DNA of 64,000 nucleotides from Clostridiales bacterium UBA2432 (GCA_002342805.1 DDQW01000021.1:5385-69384); one strand, 5' to 3'; shown: positions 45,029 through 54,432, counted from the first letter of the stretch. Notes: generated from the sequence alone by a model not told the origin. A program made the numbers and translations.

Positions 45029-45082
45029 CAATACATATATAGATAAAAAAATACAAGTATGCAACAAAACAATACATATTGT
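45029..45082. promoter_or_regulatory. Candidate GntR/AraR operators in the GH67 leader
   Basis: Three related sites lie downstream of the start: CAATACATAT (45029-45038), the palindrome ATACAAGTAT (45051-45060) and the perfect inverted repeat ACAATA-CA-TATTGT (45069-45082). ATAC-AA-GTAT resembles the core of AraR sites as I recall them. The divergently encoded AraR-like protein is the obvious candidate to bind. Confidence 0.5.
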
Positions 45083-45117
45083 AGACGAGTTAAATATTTT
45101 ATTAGAAGAGGTTAACG

Positions 45118-47142
45118 ATGAGTTTTGAAAAAATGTGGTTAAATTACCAGAAAAATGAAAAAAGTCAAGTGATCAATCGCTTCATGCTTGGGCAAAGCAT
45201 ATATGTTTGCATAAGTGAGGGAGAGAATCAGGAAAATCGTGTAATTCGCACAGCAGCCAAAGAGCTTCAAGAAGCAATTGGGGATATTCTTGACACGCAT
45301 GTGGATATCTATGAAAAAATACATGAAAGTGTGGATGAATGTTTAGAAGGAATTATATTAAGAAGAACTGATGTGCTCAAGACGCCGGATGCCTATCATG
45401 TGAAAGAAAGAGACGGATTACTAAGTATAGAAGCCAATAATGGTCGCGGCGTACTCTATGGGGTGTTTGATCTTATTCGACGTTTACAATGTGCTAGTAA
45501 TTTAAAAAGACTCGATGTCATTGAGACACCGGACAATCCCTTACGAATGTTGAATCATTGGGACAACATGGATGGCAGTATTGAACGCGGATATTCAGGA
45601 CAATCCTTTTTCTTTAAAAATCATGAATTATGTATTAATGATCGCACACACATGTATGCAAAACTCATGGCCTCTGTAGGGATAAATGCAACAGTTATTA
45701 ATAATGTCAATGTCAAAGATTCTGCAACTGAATTGATTAGTTCCAGGTATTATAAATATTTACAAGTGCTGAGTGAAGTTTTTGCAGACTATGGAATTAC
45801 ACTTTATCTTAGTCTCAACTATGCAGCGCCGATTGATTTAGGGGGACTAGCTTCAGCAGATCCCTTTGATTCTGAAGTGATTGCATGGTGGGAGCAAAAG
45901 ATGCAAGAGATTTATACACATTTACCCCATTTAGGCGGTTTCCTTGTGAAAGCGGATTCAGAAGGACGTCCGGGACCATTTACATACGGACGTAATCAAG
46001 CAGAAGGTGCAAATCTATTAGCTAGAGCCATTAAACCTTATGGTGGAACCATTATATGGCGATGTTTTGTATATAATTGTCAGCAAGACTGGCGAGATTA
46101 TAACACGGACCGTGCTCGTGCTGGGTATGATTATTTTGCACCGCTTGATGGTGAATTTTTAGAAAATGTGGTTTTGCAAATCAAAAATGGTCCTATGGAT
46201 TTTCAAGTTCGTGAACCGGTGTCTCCATTATTCGGTGCAATGGAGCATACCCAACAAATTCTTGAGGTCCAGATTGCTCAGGAATATACCGGACAACAGC
46301 GCCATGTTTGTTATTTAATTCCAATGTTTAAGGAAATACTAGACTTTAAGACCTATTGCGGGCAAGATGAGGATAGAGTTTCAGATATTGTCAGTGGACG
46401 AAGTTACGGACAAAAGCTATGTGGTATGGCGACGGTTGCAAACACAGGCAATGATACTAATTGGACGGGACATGATTTGGCCGGAGCCAATCTATATGGC
46501 TATGGGCGTTTGAGTTTTAATACATCCCTTAGTGCAGAAGCCATAGCCAAAGAGTGGATTCAAAGGACCTTTGGTTTGGACCCTGAAGTTGAACATATTC
46601 TTTTGAATATTTTAATGCAATCACATTCAACATATGAAAAGTATACCAGTCCATTAGGTATTGGATGGATGGTGGAACCCAATCATCACTATGGCCCCAA
46701 TGTTGACGGATATGAATATTCTCGCTGGGGAACTTACCATCGAGCAGACCACTTAGGTATCGGTGTTGACCGAACACCTCAAGGTACAGGATATACACAT
46801 CAATACAAGGAGCACAATGCGTCTATGTACGCTGACCTAGAATCTTGTCCTGAAGCTTTGGTGCTATTCTTTCATCATTTAAAATATACACATGAATTAA
46901 AAACAGGTAAGACAGTGATTCAACATATTTATGACACCCATTTTGAGGGTGTCAGTGAGGTTGAAACAATGATTCAGGAATTTAAAAGGCTTCAAGGTCG
47001 GATAGAACAGCAGGTCTATTTACGAATACTAGATCGTCTTGAAGAACAGCTAGAAAGCGCAAGAGAATGGAGAGATCAGATTAATACGTATTTTTATCGC
47101 AAATCCGGGATTTCGGATAAACATGGCAGACAGATATTTTAA
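45118..47142 (+). CDS. aguA: GH67 alpha-glucuronidase
   Basis: The 674-residue protein has the normal GH67 length and no signal peptide. These enzymes remove 4-O-methylglucuronic acid from the end of xylo-oligosaccharides. The acid Glu282 lies in VKADSEGRPGPF. Asp338 in GYDYFAPLDG and Glu366 in FQVREPVSPLFG have the 28-residue spacing of the paired carboxylates known in the family. NYAAPIDLGGLASADPFD, QIKNGPMDFQ and VANTGNDTNWTGHDLAGANLYG are further signatures. It starts the xylan-oligosaccharide region and is divergent from the AraR-like regulator. Confidence 0.94.
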   Translation: MSFEKMWLNYQKNEKSQVINRFMLGQSIYVCISEGENQENRVIRTAAKELQEAIGDILDTHVDIYEKIHESVDECLEGIILRRTDVLKTPDAYHVKERDGLLSIEANNGRGVLYGVFDLIRRLQCASNLKRLDVIETPDNPLRMLNHWDNMDGSIERGYSGQSFFFKNHELCINDRTHMYAKLMASVGINATVINNVNVKDSATELISSRYYKYLQVLSEVFADYGITLYLSLNYAAPIDLGGLASADPFDSEVIAWWEQKMQEIYTHLPHLGGFLVKADSEGRPGPFTYGRNQAEGANLLARAIKPYGGTIIWRCFVYNCQQDWRDYNTDRARAGYDYFAPLDGEFLENVVLQIKNGPMDFQVREPVSPLFGAMEHTQQILEVQIAQEYTGQQRHVCYLIPMFKEILDFKTYCGQDEDRVSDIVSGRSYGQKLCGMATVANTGNDTNWTGHDLAGANLYGYGRLSFNTSLSAEAIAKEWIQRTFGLDPEVEHILLNILMQSHSTYEKYTSPLGIGWMVEPNHHYGPNVDGYEYSRWGTYHRADHLGIGVDRTPQGTGYTHQYKEHNASMYADLESCPEALVLFFHHLKYTHELKTGKTVIQHIYDTHFEGVSEVETMIQEFKRLQGRIEQQVYLRILDRLEEQLESAREWRDQINTYFYRKSGISDKHGRQIF

Positions 47143-47147
47143 AAGGA

Positions 47148-47426
47148 TTATTTTTTCTCATCATCTTCAATGATTTCGATTTCAAAGTAATCAAAGTCAA
47201 TGGTCTCGATAAATTGGTCGTCGTGGAAACTTGTCTTTGAAAACATAGCTAACTCTTTGGTGTTTTTATCAAACCAATGGGGACGCTCAAGATCAAAATG
47301 TTTGCAAAATTCATCAATAGCCTCATGAATTTTTTGGCTTTTTGATAGTTCTGTGTTTCTAATCGATATGACATGATCGTCAACAAAGTGGGTGTCTTTA
47401 ATGATTTTTCCCCAAATTCTAAACAT
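47148..47426 (-). CDS. Conserved hypothetical protein, 92 residues
   Basis: The small acidic protein begins MFRIWGKIIKDTHFVDD and contains RPHWFDKNTKEL and FIETIDFDYFEIEIIEDDE. I recall similar short proteins of unknown function in many Clostridia. It has no signal peptide, membrane segment or known motif. It is convergent with the GH67 gene (5 bases between stops) and has its own promoter, so it is likely an independent gene placed among the xylan genes. Confidence 0.72.
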   Translation of the reverse strand: MFRIWGKIIKDTHFVDDHVISIRNTELSKSQKIHEAIDEFCKHFDLERPHWFDKNTKELAMFSKTSFHDDQFIETIDFDYFEIEIIEDDEKK

Positions 47427-47465
47427 GTGTTTTACCTCGTTTCAACGTAGTTATAAGTTGTTAAG

Positions 47466-47494
47466 AGTATAGCATGGGGGAGATGATGTGTAAA
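47466..47494 (-). promoter_or_regulatory. Promoter of the 92-residue protein gene
   Basis: On the minus strand TTTACA (47489-47494), 17 bases, TATACT (47466-47471). On the plus strand a TATAAT at 47516-47521 may serve the GH3 gene, and TTGCA/TGCAA form a small inverted repeat around 47498-47512. Confidence 0.55.
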
Positions 47495-47552
47495 GCGTTG
47501 CAGATAAATGCAATATATAATAAGTAACCGGTTGTTTATAAAGGAGAATGGT

Positions 47553-49691
47553 ATGGAATTGGTATGGAATAAAGACAAGAATATGGCATATCGTAAACGA
47601 GCAAAGGATTTAGTTGCCCAGATGACGCTTGAAGAGAAAGTCTCTCAGACCCTACACTCTGCGCCAGCCATTGAACGATTAGGCATAAAAGCATATAATT
47701 GGTGGAATGAGGCATTGCATGGTGTAGCAAGAGCAGGAGTGGCAACAGTTTTTCCTCAAGCAATCGGTTTAGCGGCGACATTTGATGAGGCATTTATTGA
47801 AGAGGTGGCCGATGCAATCTCTACTGAAGGACGGGCAAAATTCAACATGCAACAAGAATTTAATGATACGGACATATACAAAGGTCTAACCTTTTGGTCG
47901 CCAAATGTAAATATATTTAGAGATCCACGCTGGGGACGAGGGCATGAAACATTTGGTGAAGATCCATACTTATCCTCACGACTAGGCGTTCGCTTTGTCC
48001 AAGGGATTCAAGGCCATGATACAGACCATATGAAAGCAGCGGCATGTGCCAAACACTTTGCTGTCCATAGTGGGCCGGAAGATATTCGTCATAGTTTTGA
48101 TGCAATCGCAAGCAAAAAAGATTTGTATGAAAACTATTTACCGGCATTTAAGGCTTGTGTCCAAGAAGGAAAAGTTGAAGCTATAATGGGGGCGTATAAT
48201 CGGACGAATGGTCAACCATGCTGTGGAAGCCATACATTGCTTCAAGAAATTTTACGGGATGAGTGGGGATTTGAAGGACATGTGGTTTCGGACTGTTGGG
48301 CAATTCGAGATTTTCATGAGCATCATCATGTGACGAAAAATTCAACAGAATCTGTCGCCATGGCTATGAATAACGGATGTGATTTAAACTGTGGAAATCA
48401 GTTTTTTTACTTGGAAGATGCGGTGAAAAAAGGAATGGTTAAAGAATCTACACTTGATCAAGCCGTGATCCGTTTATTTACAACACGAATGAAGTTAGGA
48501 TTATTTGACGGTAAAGAAGCCACAGAATATAATACAATTAACTATAGGGAAGTGGATAGCCAATCCATGCGTCAGCTCAATATAAAAGCTGCAGAAAAAA
48601 GCCTTGTCTTATTAAAAAATCTCAATAACACTTTGCCACTTGCGCTAGATAAGATAAGGACAATTGGTGTAATTGGGCCAAATGCAAATAACCGAAAAGC
48701 ACTTGTAGGAAACTATGAAGGTACAGCTTCTCGCTATGTTACTATTTTAGAAGGAATCCAAGATTATGTTGGAGAAGATACACGGATTCTTTATTCAGAA
48801 GGATGTCATTTATACAAAGAACGTATTAGCGGATTGGGAGAACTTAATGATCGGCGAGCAGAAGTTAAGGGGGTCTGTGCAGAGAGCGACGTGGTGATTG
48901 CCTGTTTAGGACTTGATGCAGGACTAGAGGGTGAAGAAGGTGACCAAGGCAATCAATATGCTAGTGGAGATAAAGCGAATCTAGAGTTGCCGGGGATTCA
49001 AGAAGAAATCTTAAAAACAATTGTCCAAAGTGGAAAACCGGTTATTTTAGTGTTACTATCCGGAAGTGCGCTAGCTATTAATTATGCACAAGAACATGTT
49101 TCGGCAATACTACAAGGGTGGTATCCGGGAGCACAAGGTGGAAGAGCGATTGCAAATATTCTCTTTGGGGAAAAATCACCGGAAGGTCGTTTACCTGTTA
49201 CTTTTTATCAGTCAACAGAAGAACTGCCGGATTTTGTTGATTATTCGATGAAGAATAGGACCTATCGATATATGAAAACAAAGCCCCTATACCCATTTGG
49301 ATATGGACTATCTTATACAAAGTTTGATTACATGAATGTTCACGTGTCATCCGATGAATTAAGACAAGACGGAATTACAGTTACGGGTGAGGTGAAAAAT
49401 ACCGGTGATTTTCCAGGCTCCGAAACGGTGCAAGTATATATATCTTCAATGACTCCAGATGCACCCAATTGCCAATTGAAAGGACTTAAGAAAGTTTACC
49501 TTGAGCCAGGAGAGAGTCAATTGATTTCCATTCATTTGCCAATAGAAGCGTTTGGATTATATAATGAAGAAGGTCATTTTAAAATAGAAAAGGAAACCTA
49601 TCAGGTATCTTTTGGGGGTTATCAACCGGATCTTCGAAGTGAAGAATTGAGTGGAGTTAAAGTTATCAAATTCAATGTATATAAAAAGTAA
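47553..49691 (+). CDS. GH3 beta-xylosidase
   Basis: The 712-residue protein has no signal peptide. It has the GH3 barrel (MTLEEKVSQTLHSAPAIERLGI; NWWNEALHGVARAGVATVFPQ; SPNVNIFRDPRWGRGHETFGEDPYL) with nucleophile Asp247 in VVSDCWAIRDFHEHH. The second domain follows (IGVIGPNANNRKALVGNYEG; CLGLDAGLEGEEGDQ, probably with the acid/base), and a fibronectin-type-III-like end (GEVKNTGDFPGSETVQVYI). WWNEALHGV and SDC rather than SDW point to the xylosidase branch. The ATG at 47553 follows AAGGAG; the longer frame from 47508 is unlikely. The stop overlaps the frame of the esterase gene. Confidence 0.92.
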   Translation: MELVWNKDKNMAYRKRAKDLVAQMTLEEKVSQTLHSAPAIERLGIKAYNWWNEALHGVARAGVATVFPQAIGLAATFDEAFIEEVADAISTEGRAKFNMQQEFNDTDIYKGLTFWSPNVNIFRDPRWGRGHETFGEDPYLSSRLGVRFVQGIQGHDTDHMKAAACAKHFAVHSGPEDIRHSFDAIASKKDLYENYLPAFKACVQEGKVEAIMGAYNRTNGQPCCGSHTLLQEILRDEWGFEGHVVSDCWAIRDFHEHHHVTKNSTESVAMAMNNGCDLNCGNQFFYLEDAVKKGMVKESTLDQAVIRLFTTRMKLGLFDGKEATEYNTINYREVDSQSMRQLNIKAAEKSLVLLKNLNNTLPLALDKIRTIGVIGPNANNRKALVGNYEGTASRYVTILEGIQDYVGEDTRILYSEGCHLYKERISGLGELNDRRAEVKGVCAESDVVIACLGLDAGLEGEEGDQGNQYASGDKANLELPGIQEEILKTIVQSGKPVILVLLSGSALAINYAQEHVSAILQGWYPGAQGGRAIANILFGEKSPEGRLPVTFYQSTEELPDFVDYSMKNRTYRYMKTKPLYPFGYGLSYTKFDYMNVHVSSDELRQDGITVTGEVKNTGDFPGSETVQVYISSMTPDAPNCQLKGLKKVYLEPGESQLISIHLPIEAFGLYNEEGHFKIEKETYQVSFGGYQPDLRSEELSGVKVIKFNVYKK

Positions 49692-49708
49692 TGGACAAGG
49701 AGATAATC

Positions 49709-51586
49709 ATGGAAAAACTATGGTTTCCGCGCCTAGTATCAAGTGGAATGGTTCTACAAAGAGGTAATGGAACGACATTACCGGGAAAATCAAGAGCGCA
49801 TAATCGTATAAGTATTCAATTTATTAATCAGGAATATCAAATAGAGGCAGATAATCAAGGGAATTTTTTAATCAGCTTCGATTATCTTGAAGCCGGTGGG
49901 CCCTACGAACTTGTCGTCCAGAGTCAAGCCCATGGTCAAATGTGTTTTGAAGATGTCTATGTTGGAGATGTCTATATTGGGTCGGGGCAATCAAATATGG
50001 AACTGCCTATTTCTCGTGTACATTGGTTTTATGATATTGACTGGACACGGTTTAATAATAGACAATTACGTTACTTTAAGGTAGAGGAGAATCCGAACTT
50101 TTCAGAAGTTCAAAAGGACCATACGAGTGGAACCTGGACCGGATTTACGGTGGACTCGATACAGTCTGTATCTGCACTAGGCGTGTTTCTTTTAGAACGA
50201 CTCTATCAAAAGTTAGGAATTCCCTTAGGCTTTATTCAAGTAGCTCTTGGTGGAAGTCCAATTCAGGCATGGTTACCCAAACATTTGATTGATGCAGAAG
50301 ATCAAATGCATTATGAAGAGTATAAAGATGATGTGCTTCGTCTGAAGCGTCAAGAAGAAGACGTTGCCAAAGAAGAAGAATGGAATAAACGACTCGATCA
50401 AGGTGACCTAGGATATCGTGAAAAGTGGCATTTGCGTACAGATTTTTCAGAATGGAAGAATACAGATATTCCATGTGCCTTTAAAGATTTATTCGGAAAT
50501 AATTTTACAGGAGTGGCCTGGTTTGCAAAAACACTACAAATGAATGAGGAACAAGTTAAGCAACAATGGCTTTTGGACTTAGGTACGATTGTCGATGCTG
50601 ATGAAGCATATATTAATGGTATCCAAATCGGACAAACCGAGTATAGGTATCCGCCAAGGCGTTATGAAGTACCTCAAGGACTTCTGAAAAAAGGGGAGAA
50701 TACGATTGTTCTTCGAATTAAAAGCTTTCAAGGCCAAGGATGGTTCACCCCCGATAAAGAATACACACTAACCAGTGTGACAGGGAAAATTGCACTTGAA
50801 AAATCATGGAAATATCATATGGGTGGAGTAGTTGAGCCCAAACCGGCAAAAGAATTCATGTCATGGAAGCCAACGGTACTACACAATGGCATGCTAGCTC
50901 CTTGTTTTCAATATAATATCAGAGGATTTTTGTGGTACCAAGGAGAGTCCAATACAGAACGTCCGGAAAAATATGAAGGGTATCTCAAAGCGTATGTGCA
51001 ATATATTCGCCAACAGTTTAATCGTCCGAAACTTCCGATAGCGCTTATTCAACTTGTTAATTTTGATGTGGATTTAGATCCCCAAAATTCTGGTTGGCCA
51101 GAGGTGCGAGAAGCTCAACGTAAAGTATCCAGACAAGAAGATCTAGGCTTGATTGTGGGTATTGATGCCGGTGAGCACAACGATTTACATCCTCTGAATA
51201 AAGCCTTATTAGCAGAGCGTTCAGCACGCTACTTTGAAGACACAGTTTATCAATTCAAGGTGAATGGTCAAAGTCCTGAATGGATTGGAGTAAGTGAAGA
51301 TGGGAAAAACCAGGCGTGGATCTGTGAATTAGACGTACATGGTTTAAAAATTGACGACAGGCATATGACCGTTGACGGTTTTGTTGCTATTGATGCAAAA
51401 GGACATTCATATTCTCTCCAAGCGCTTGTGCAGGAGACAAGAGTCCGTTTGAATAAACCCCAAATACCGTCAAAGACAAAGATTCAATATGTCGAGATCC
51501 GTTATGCATATGAAAATAATCCGACAGGCCGACTTTTATATGATGAAAGCGGATTGCCGGCATCTCCCATAAGTATAAAATTATAG
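49709..51586 (+). CDS. SGNH acetylesterase (sialate O-acetylesterase-like)
   Basis: The 625-residue protein has no signal peptide. It has the two-part SASA/SGNH catalytic domain with nucleophile Ser95 in YIGSGQSNMELPISR, the second part GFLWYQGESNTERP and catalytic His494 in AGEHNDLHPLNK. An inserted beta-sandwich of about 130 residues lies between (WHLRTDFSEWKN to SFQGQGWFTPD). Among xylan genes it most likely removes acetyl groups from xylo-oligosaccharides. The start at 49709 is set by AAGGAGA at 49697; an ATG at 49691 overlaps the preceding stop. A strong terminator follows. Confidence 0.88.
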   Translation: MEKLWFPRLVSSGMVLQRGNGTTLPGKSRAHNRISIQFINQEYQIEADNQGNFLISFDYLEAGGPYELVVQSQAHGQMCFEDVYVGDVYIGSGQSNMELPISRVHWFYDIDWTRFNNRQLRYFKVEENPNFSEVQKDHTSGTWTGFTVDSIQSVSALGVFLLERLYQKLGIPLGFIQVALGGSPIQAWLPKHLIDAEDQMHYEEYKDDVLRLKRQEEDVAKEEEWNKRLDQGDLGYREKWHLRTDFSEWKNTDIPCAFKDLFGNNFTGVAWFAKTLQMNEEQVKQQWLLDLGTIVDADEAYINGIQIGQTEYRYPPRRYEVPQGLLKKGENTIVLRIKSFQGQGWFTPDKEYTLTSVTGKIALEKSWKYHMGGVVEPKPAKEFMSWKPTVLHNGMLAPCFQYNIRGFLWYQGESNTERPEKYEGYLKAYVQYIRQQFNRPKLPIALIQLVNFDVDLDPQNSGWPEVREAQRKVSRQEDLGLIVGIDAGEHNDLHPLNKALLAERSARYFEDTVYQFKVNGQSPEWIGVSEDGKNQAWICELDVHGLKIDDRHMTVDGFVAIDAKGHSYSLQALVQETRVRLNKPQIPSKTKIQYVEIRYAYENNPTGRLLYDESGLPASPISIKL

Positions 51587-51613
51587 GGTATCCCGAGAGG
51601 GGATACCCTTTAT
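51585..51613. terminator. Two-way terminator between esterase and GH120 genes
   Basis: AGGGTATCCC pairs perfectly with GGGATACCCT (ten pairs, five-base loop), followed by TTATTC. It serves two convergent genes. Confidence 0.85.
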
Positions 51614-51614
51614 T

Positions 51615-53552
51615 CTACCAAACTTTGATTTTGTTGTCTCCGGACCTTAATTGATTAAGCGGTCCGGCTTTTGTGGTTTCAGATTTTTTTTCATTGAAGT
51701 AATCGGTATCTAATGTCATCGGACTTCCATCCGGATTGTCAAATTCAGCATCAACAATTCGAACACGGGTAAGATTACGCGTGGAACGAATAGGACTGTT
51801 AAATTCATCGAAAGCTTCCGGTAAAGTACAGCTCATATAGATTCCATCGGTGGTTTCTTCTAGTATAAAAGAAGTATCAAAACCAGATTGAATCAAGTTG
51901 GTCTTCTCTTGATCAAAGGCTTTAGCACTACCAAGATAAACGTTATTATCGATATATACAGGCTGTTTAACACGGTTAAAGGATTCATGATCACCAGGAA
52001 CTTCATCGACTTTTTCAATGTACTCGTCTAATGAAGTAGGACGACCATTATAATGATGGGTACCGGCTGTAACCGAGGTATTGACATTGGTTGAATCTTC
52101 GCATTGGCCCAAATATAAGTTGTTATAGAATCGATCATCGCCGCCATAGATTAAGGTAAAGCCCTTTATTTTTGTACTATGTGGCAAATGGTATTGGGTT
52201 GAACGATCTAAGATATTATGGACAGCCATTTTACCTACAAATAAATTGTTGACATAGGCTCCGCCCTGGGACACGTTTAAAACATTATAATCAGAAGCCA
52301 TGATATTGTGATCGACCATGTAGGGACCGTGACTGACTTCAACAAAAAAGTCGCGATTATTATTGTAGAGCAAGTTCTTGCTAATGCGTGTTCCTTGAGT
52401 CTGCCAGTCAAGCCAGATGCCAAGAGAACAATCGTGAATGCGATTGTTATGTATTTGAACATCGATAGCTGCATGAAGCTTGATGCCACCAATTTCGTGA
52501 CCGTAAAACTCACGTTTTGAAGCAATATTATAAATATGATTCCCGTAGATTTCAGAAAAAACACATCCTAGGTGACCGACAATACCATTTTGACCGCAAT
52601 CATAAATACGATTGTTGCGAATTATATGAGAGCCAATCGTTTCTTTTGACCAACCGAGTCGCTCTGCACTAAAGACTGATTCCAGTTGATAAATATAACC
52701 GGGTTTGTCTCGACGGATACTTCGGTAGTTGTGACCGGAAAGGATTTCTTTTCCAATACTGATGGCGCTGCATTTTGCGTCATGAATAATGTTATCTTCG
52801 ATAATCCAGCCTTTGCTCCAATGGGCTCCAATGAGACCGGGTTGATCTGCTGTCGGTGGCGCCCAAGGAGAAGCCGCTTGAGCCAATTCAAATCCACGTA
52901 CCGTGATGTAATCGATACCTGTATTTTGAGGATAGAAACAGTTTTGACGTACATTAATTTCGACCAATTCATCATTTGGATTGGCATCTTGAAAGTTTGC
53001 ATAAATAGTAGTATTATTTTCATCGGATTCTACATACCAACGAAATTTTGTTTGTTCGGGATTGATGACAGGCGTTTGTCGCTGTGTCCAATCATCAATA
53101 AATTCGGTAATGATTCCGGGATTCACAATGGCATCATAGGTCTCAGATTCATAGAAAGACAAACCATTAAGATAAACATCGCCTAAGTGCCTTGTCTTAT
53201 CAACGGAGACCACCCAATCACCAAAAACTGTCTCTTTATATGGATTGAAGTCACCAAAAAAGCTATTAGGTAAAGTGACTTTCCAAACGCTACCCTCCAC
53301 ATGCGTCCAAGTGTCAATGACTTCGGATCCTTTAATGACCACTGTTTCACCATCGGCACACATATAAGTAATTCTGCGTTGGTCGCTTAAGCCGGCGTAC
53401 TTTGGATTGACATTTTCCCGATAAACACCTTCATGAACGATTACTGAATCTCCCGCCATGGCAATGGAAGCGGCCTTGTTAATTGTCAGAAAAGGATTTG
53501 ATTCATTTCCTATATTTGTGTCTTTTCCATTTTTTGCTACATGATAAATCAT
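51615..53552 (-). CDS. xylC: GH120 beta-xylosidase (XylC type)
   Basis: The 645-residue protein has no signal peptide and a right-handed parallel beta-helix built of repeats such as SHIIRNNRIYDCGQNGIVGH, DVQIHNNRIHDCSLGIWLDW and RISKNLLYNNNRDFF. It closely matches my recall of Thermoanaerobacterium XylC over its whole length, including FNPYKETVFGDW and YITVRGFELAQAASPWAPPT. Asp382 in GIWLDWQTQG and Glu405 in FVEVSHGP fall at the numbers reported for the XylC catalytic pair. It removes xylose from the non-reducing end of short xylo-oligosaccharides. An AGGAGG site precedes the ATG. It is divergent from an AraC gene. Confidence 0.95.
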   Translation of the reverse strand: MIYHVAKNGKDTNIGNESNPFLTINKAASIAMAGDSVIVHEGVYRENVNPKYAGLSDQRRITYMCADGETVVIKGSEVIDTWTHVEGSVWKVTLPNSFFGDFNPYKETVFGDWVVSVDKTRHLGDVYLNGLSFYESETYDAIVNPGIITEFIDDWTQRQTPVINPEQTKFRWYVESDENNTTIYANFQDANPNDELVEINVRQNCFYPQNTGIDYITVRGFELAQAASPWAPPTADQPGLIGAHWSKGWIIEDNIIHDAKCSAISIGKEILSGHNYRSIRRDKPGYIYQLESVFSAERLGWSKETIGSHIIRNNRIYDCGQNGIVGHLGCVFSEIYGNHIYNIASKREFYGHEIGGIKLHAAIDVQIHNNRIHDCSLGIWLDWQTQGTRISKNLLYNNNRDFFVEVSHGPYMVDHNIMASDYNVLNVSQGGAYVNNLFVGKMAVHNILDRSTQYHLPHSTKIKGFTLIYGGDDRFYNNLYLGQCEDSTNVNTSVTAGTHHYNGRPTSLDEYIEKVDEVPGDHESFNRVKQPVYIDNNVYLGSAKAFDQEKTNLIQSGFDTSFILEETTDGIYMSCTLPEAFDEFNSPIRSTRNLTRVRIVDAEFDNPDGSPMTLDTDYFNEKKSETTKAGPLNQLRSGDNKIKVW

Positions 53553-53595
53553 CTTAAGAACCTCCTAAATTCTGTTTTATGATATTTTATATATA

Positions 53596-53604
53596 TGCTA
53601 TAAT
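53596..53604 (+). promoter_or_regulatory. Extended -10 promoter of the AraC gene at 53683
   Basis: TGC directly followed by TATAAT (53599-53604). No -35 is clear. The leader is about 75 bases long. Confidence 0.5.
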
Positions 53605-53628
53605 TGTACATAATTAATAGCGACATGG

Positions 53629-53656
53629 CTAGACGATGATTCGTCGAAGACTAGAC
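53629..53656. promoter_or_regulatory. Candidate AraC direct-repeat site
   Basis: CTAGAC occurs at 53629-53634 and again at 53651-53656, 22 bases apart, i.e. two helical turns on the same face, the spacing usual for AraC half-sites. A small GACGA/TTCGTC inverted repeat lies between. It is in the gap between the divergent GH120 and AraC genes. Confidence 0.4.
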
Positions 53657-53682
53657 AATATTTGTGTTTATAAGGAGTTCTT

Positions 53683-54432
53683 ATGTTTTTTGAACGGCAT
53701 GGATTAGACAGTACTAACTTATTTCAAATAAAAAATTTCAGATTAGAACGATATCCGGTTCATTTTCACCTTGCCTATGAATTTATTTGGGTTGAAGAAG
53801 GAATGCTGACAATGAACATTGATGGCAAACAACAACACTTTATGGCAGGAGAAGCGGCCATTATTTTTGCAAATCAGTTACATGATTTGCATTTGACGAA
53901 AGAATCCAAAGAACACTTTCTTCTCTTTTCTCCTGAGTTAATCAATGATTTTCATAAAGAATATAAAGGACAGATTCCAATCACAAACAAGCTTATATTT
54001 GATCAAAAACCGGCACTGGATATGTTGGACAATATTTATGAAAAAAAACGTTTTTTATATGACCTATGTGCTCGTATTGTGGACCAGATGGATTTTCAAC
54101 CAGCCGTCCAAGTTGATAGAACGACCGTAATCTATGATGTCCTGCTTTATGTGGAAGAAAATTACCAGAAGAACATCAATCTTCAGAGTTTAGCAAAGGA
54201 ATTAAAGTATGATTATACCTATTTATCCAAACTATTCGGAAAATTAATGGGGATGACCTTTACGGAGTATTTGAATCACTACCGAATCTCCAATACCCTT
54301 TTTTTCTTGGACAACAGTCAATATAGTATTAGTGATATTGTATTTAAGTGTGGCTATAATAACTTTAGAACCTTCAATCGGAATTTTAAGCAAATTGTAG
54401 GAATGTCACCAACACAATATATGAAAAAATAA
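53683..54432 (+). CDS. AraC-family transcriptional regulator with cupin sensor
   Basis: The 249-residue protein has a cupin part (HFHLAYEFIWVEEGMLTMNID; FMAGEAAIIFANQLHDLHL) and a C-terminal AraC domain (LQSLAKELKYDYTYLSKLFGK; SISDIVFKCGYNNFRTFNRNFKQ, ending SPTQYMKK). It is divergent from the GH120 gene, which it probably controls. It is smaller than the other four AraC/YesN proteins here but complete. Confidence 0.88.
   Translation: MFFERHGLDSTNLFQIKNFRLERYPVHFHLAYEFIWVEEGMLTMNIDGKQQHFMAGEAAIIFANQLHDLHLTKESKEHFLLFSPELINDFHKEYKGQIPITNKLIFDQKPALDMLDNIYEKKRFLYDLCARIVDQMDFQPAVQVDRTTVIYDVLLYVEENYQKNINLQSLAKELKYDYTYLSKLFGKLMGMTFTEYLNHYRISNTLFFLDNSQYSISDIVFKCGYNNFRTFNRNFKQIVGMSPTQYMKK

Noticed and set aside
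47485..47512. Catabolite-response (cre) site before the GH3 gene
   Set aside because: TGTAAAGCGTTGCA looks similar but has one base too many between TG and CG for the cre consensus; it also overlaps the minus-strand promoter of the small gene.
52686..53186. 166-codon plus-strand frame inside the GH120 gene
   Set aside because: It is antisense to a fully matching xylosidase and has no ribosome site or recognisable domain.
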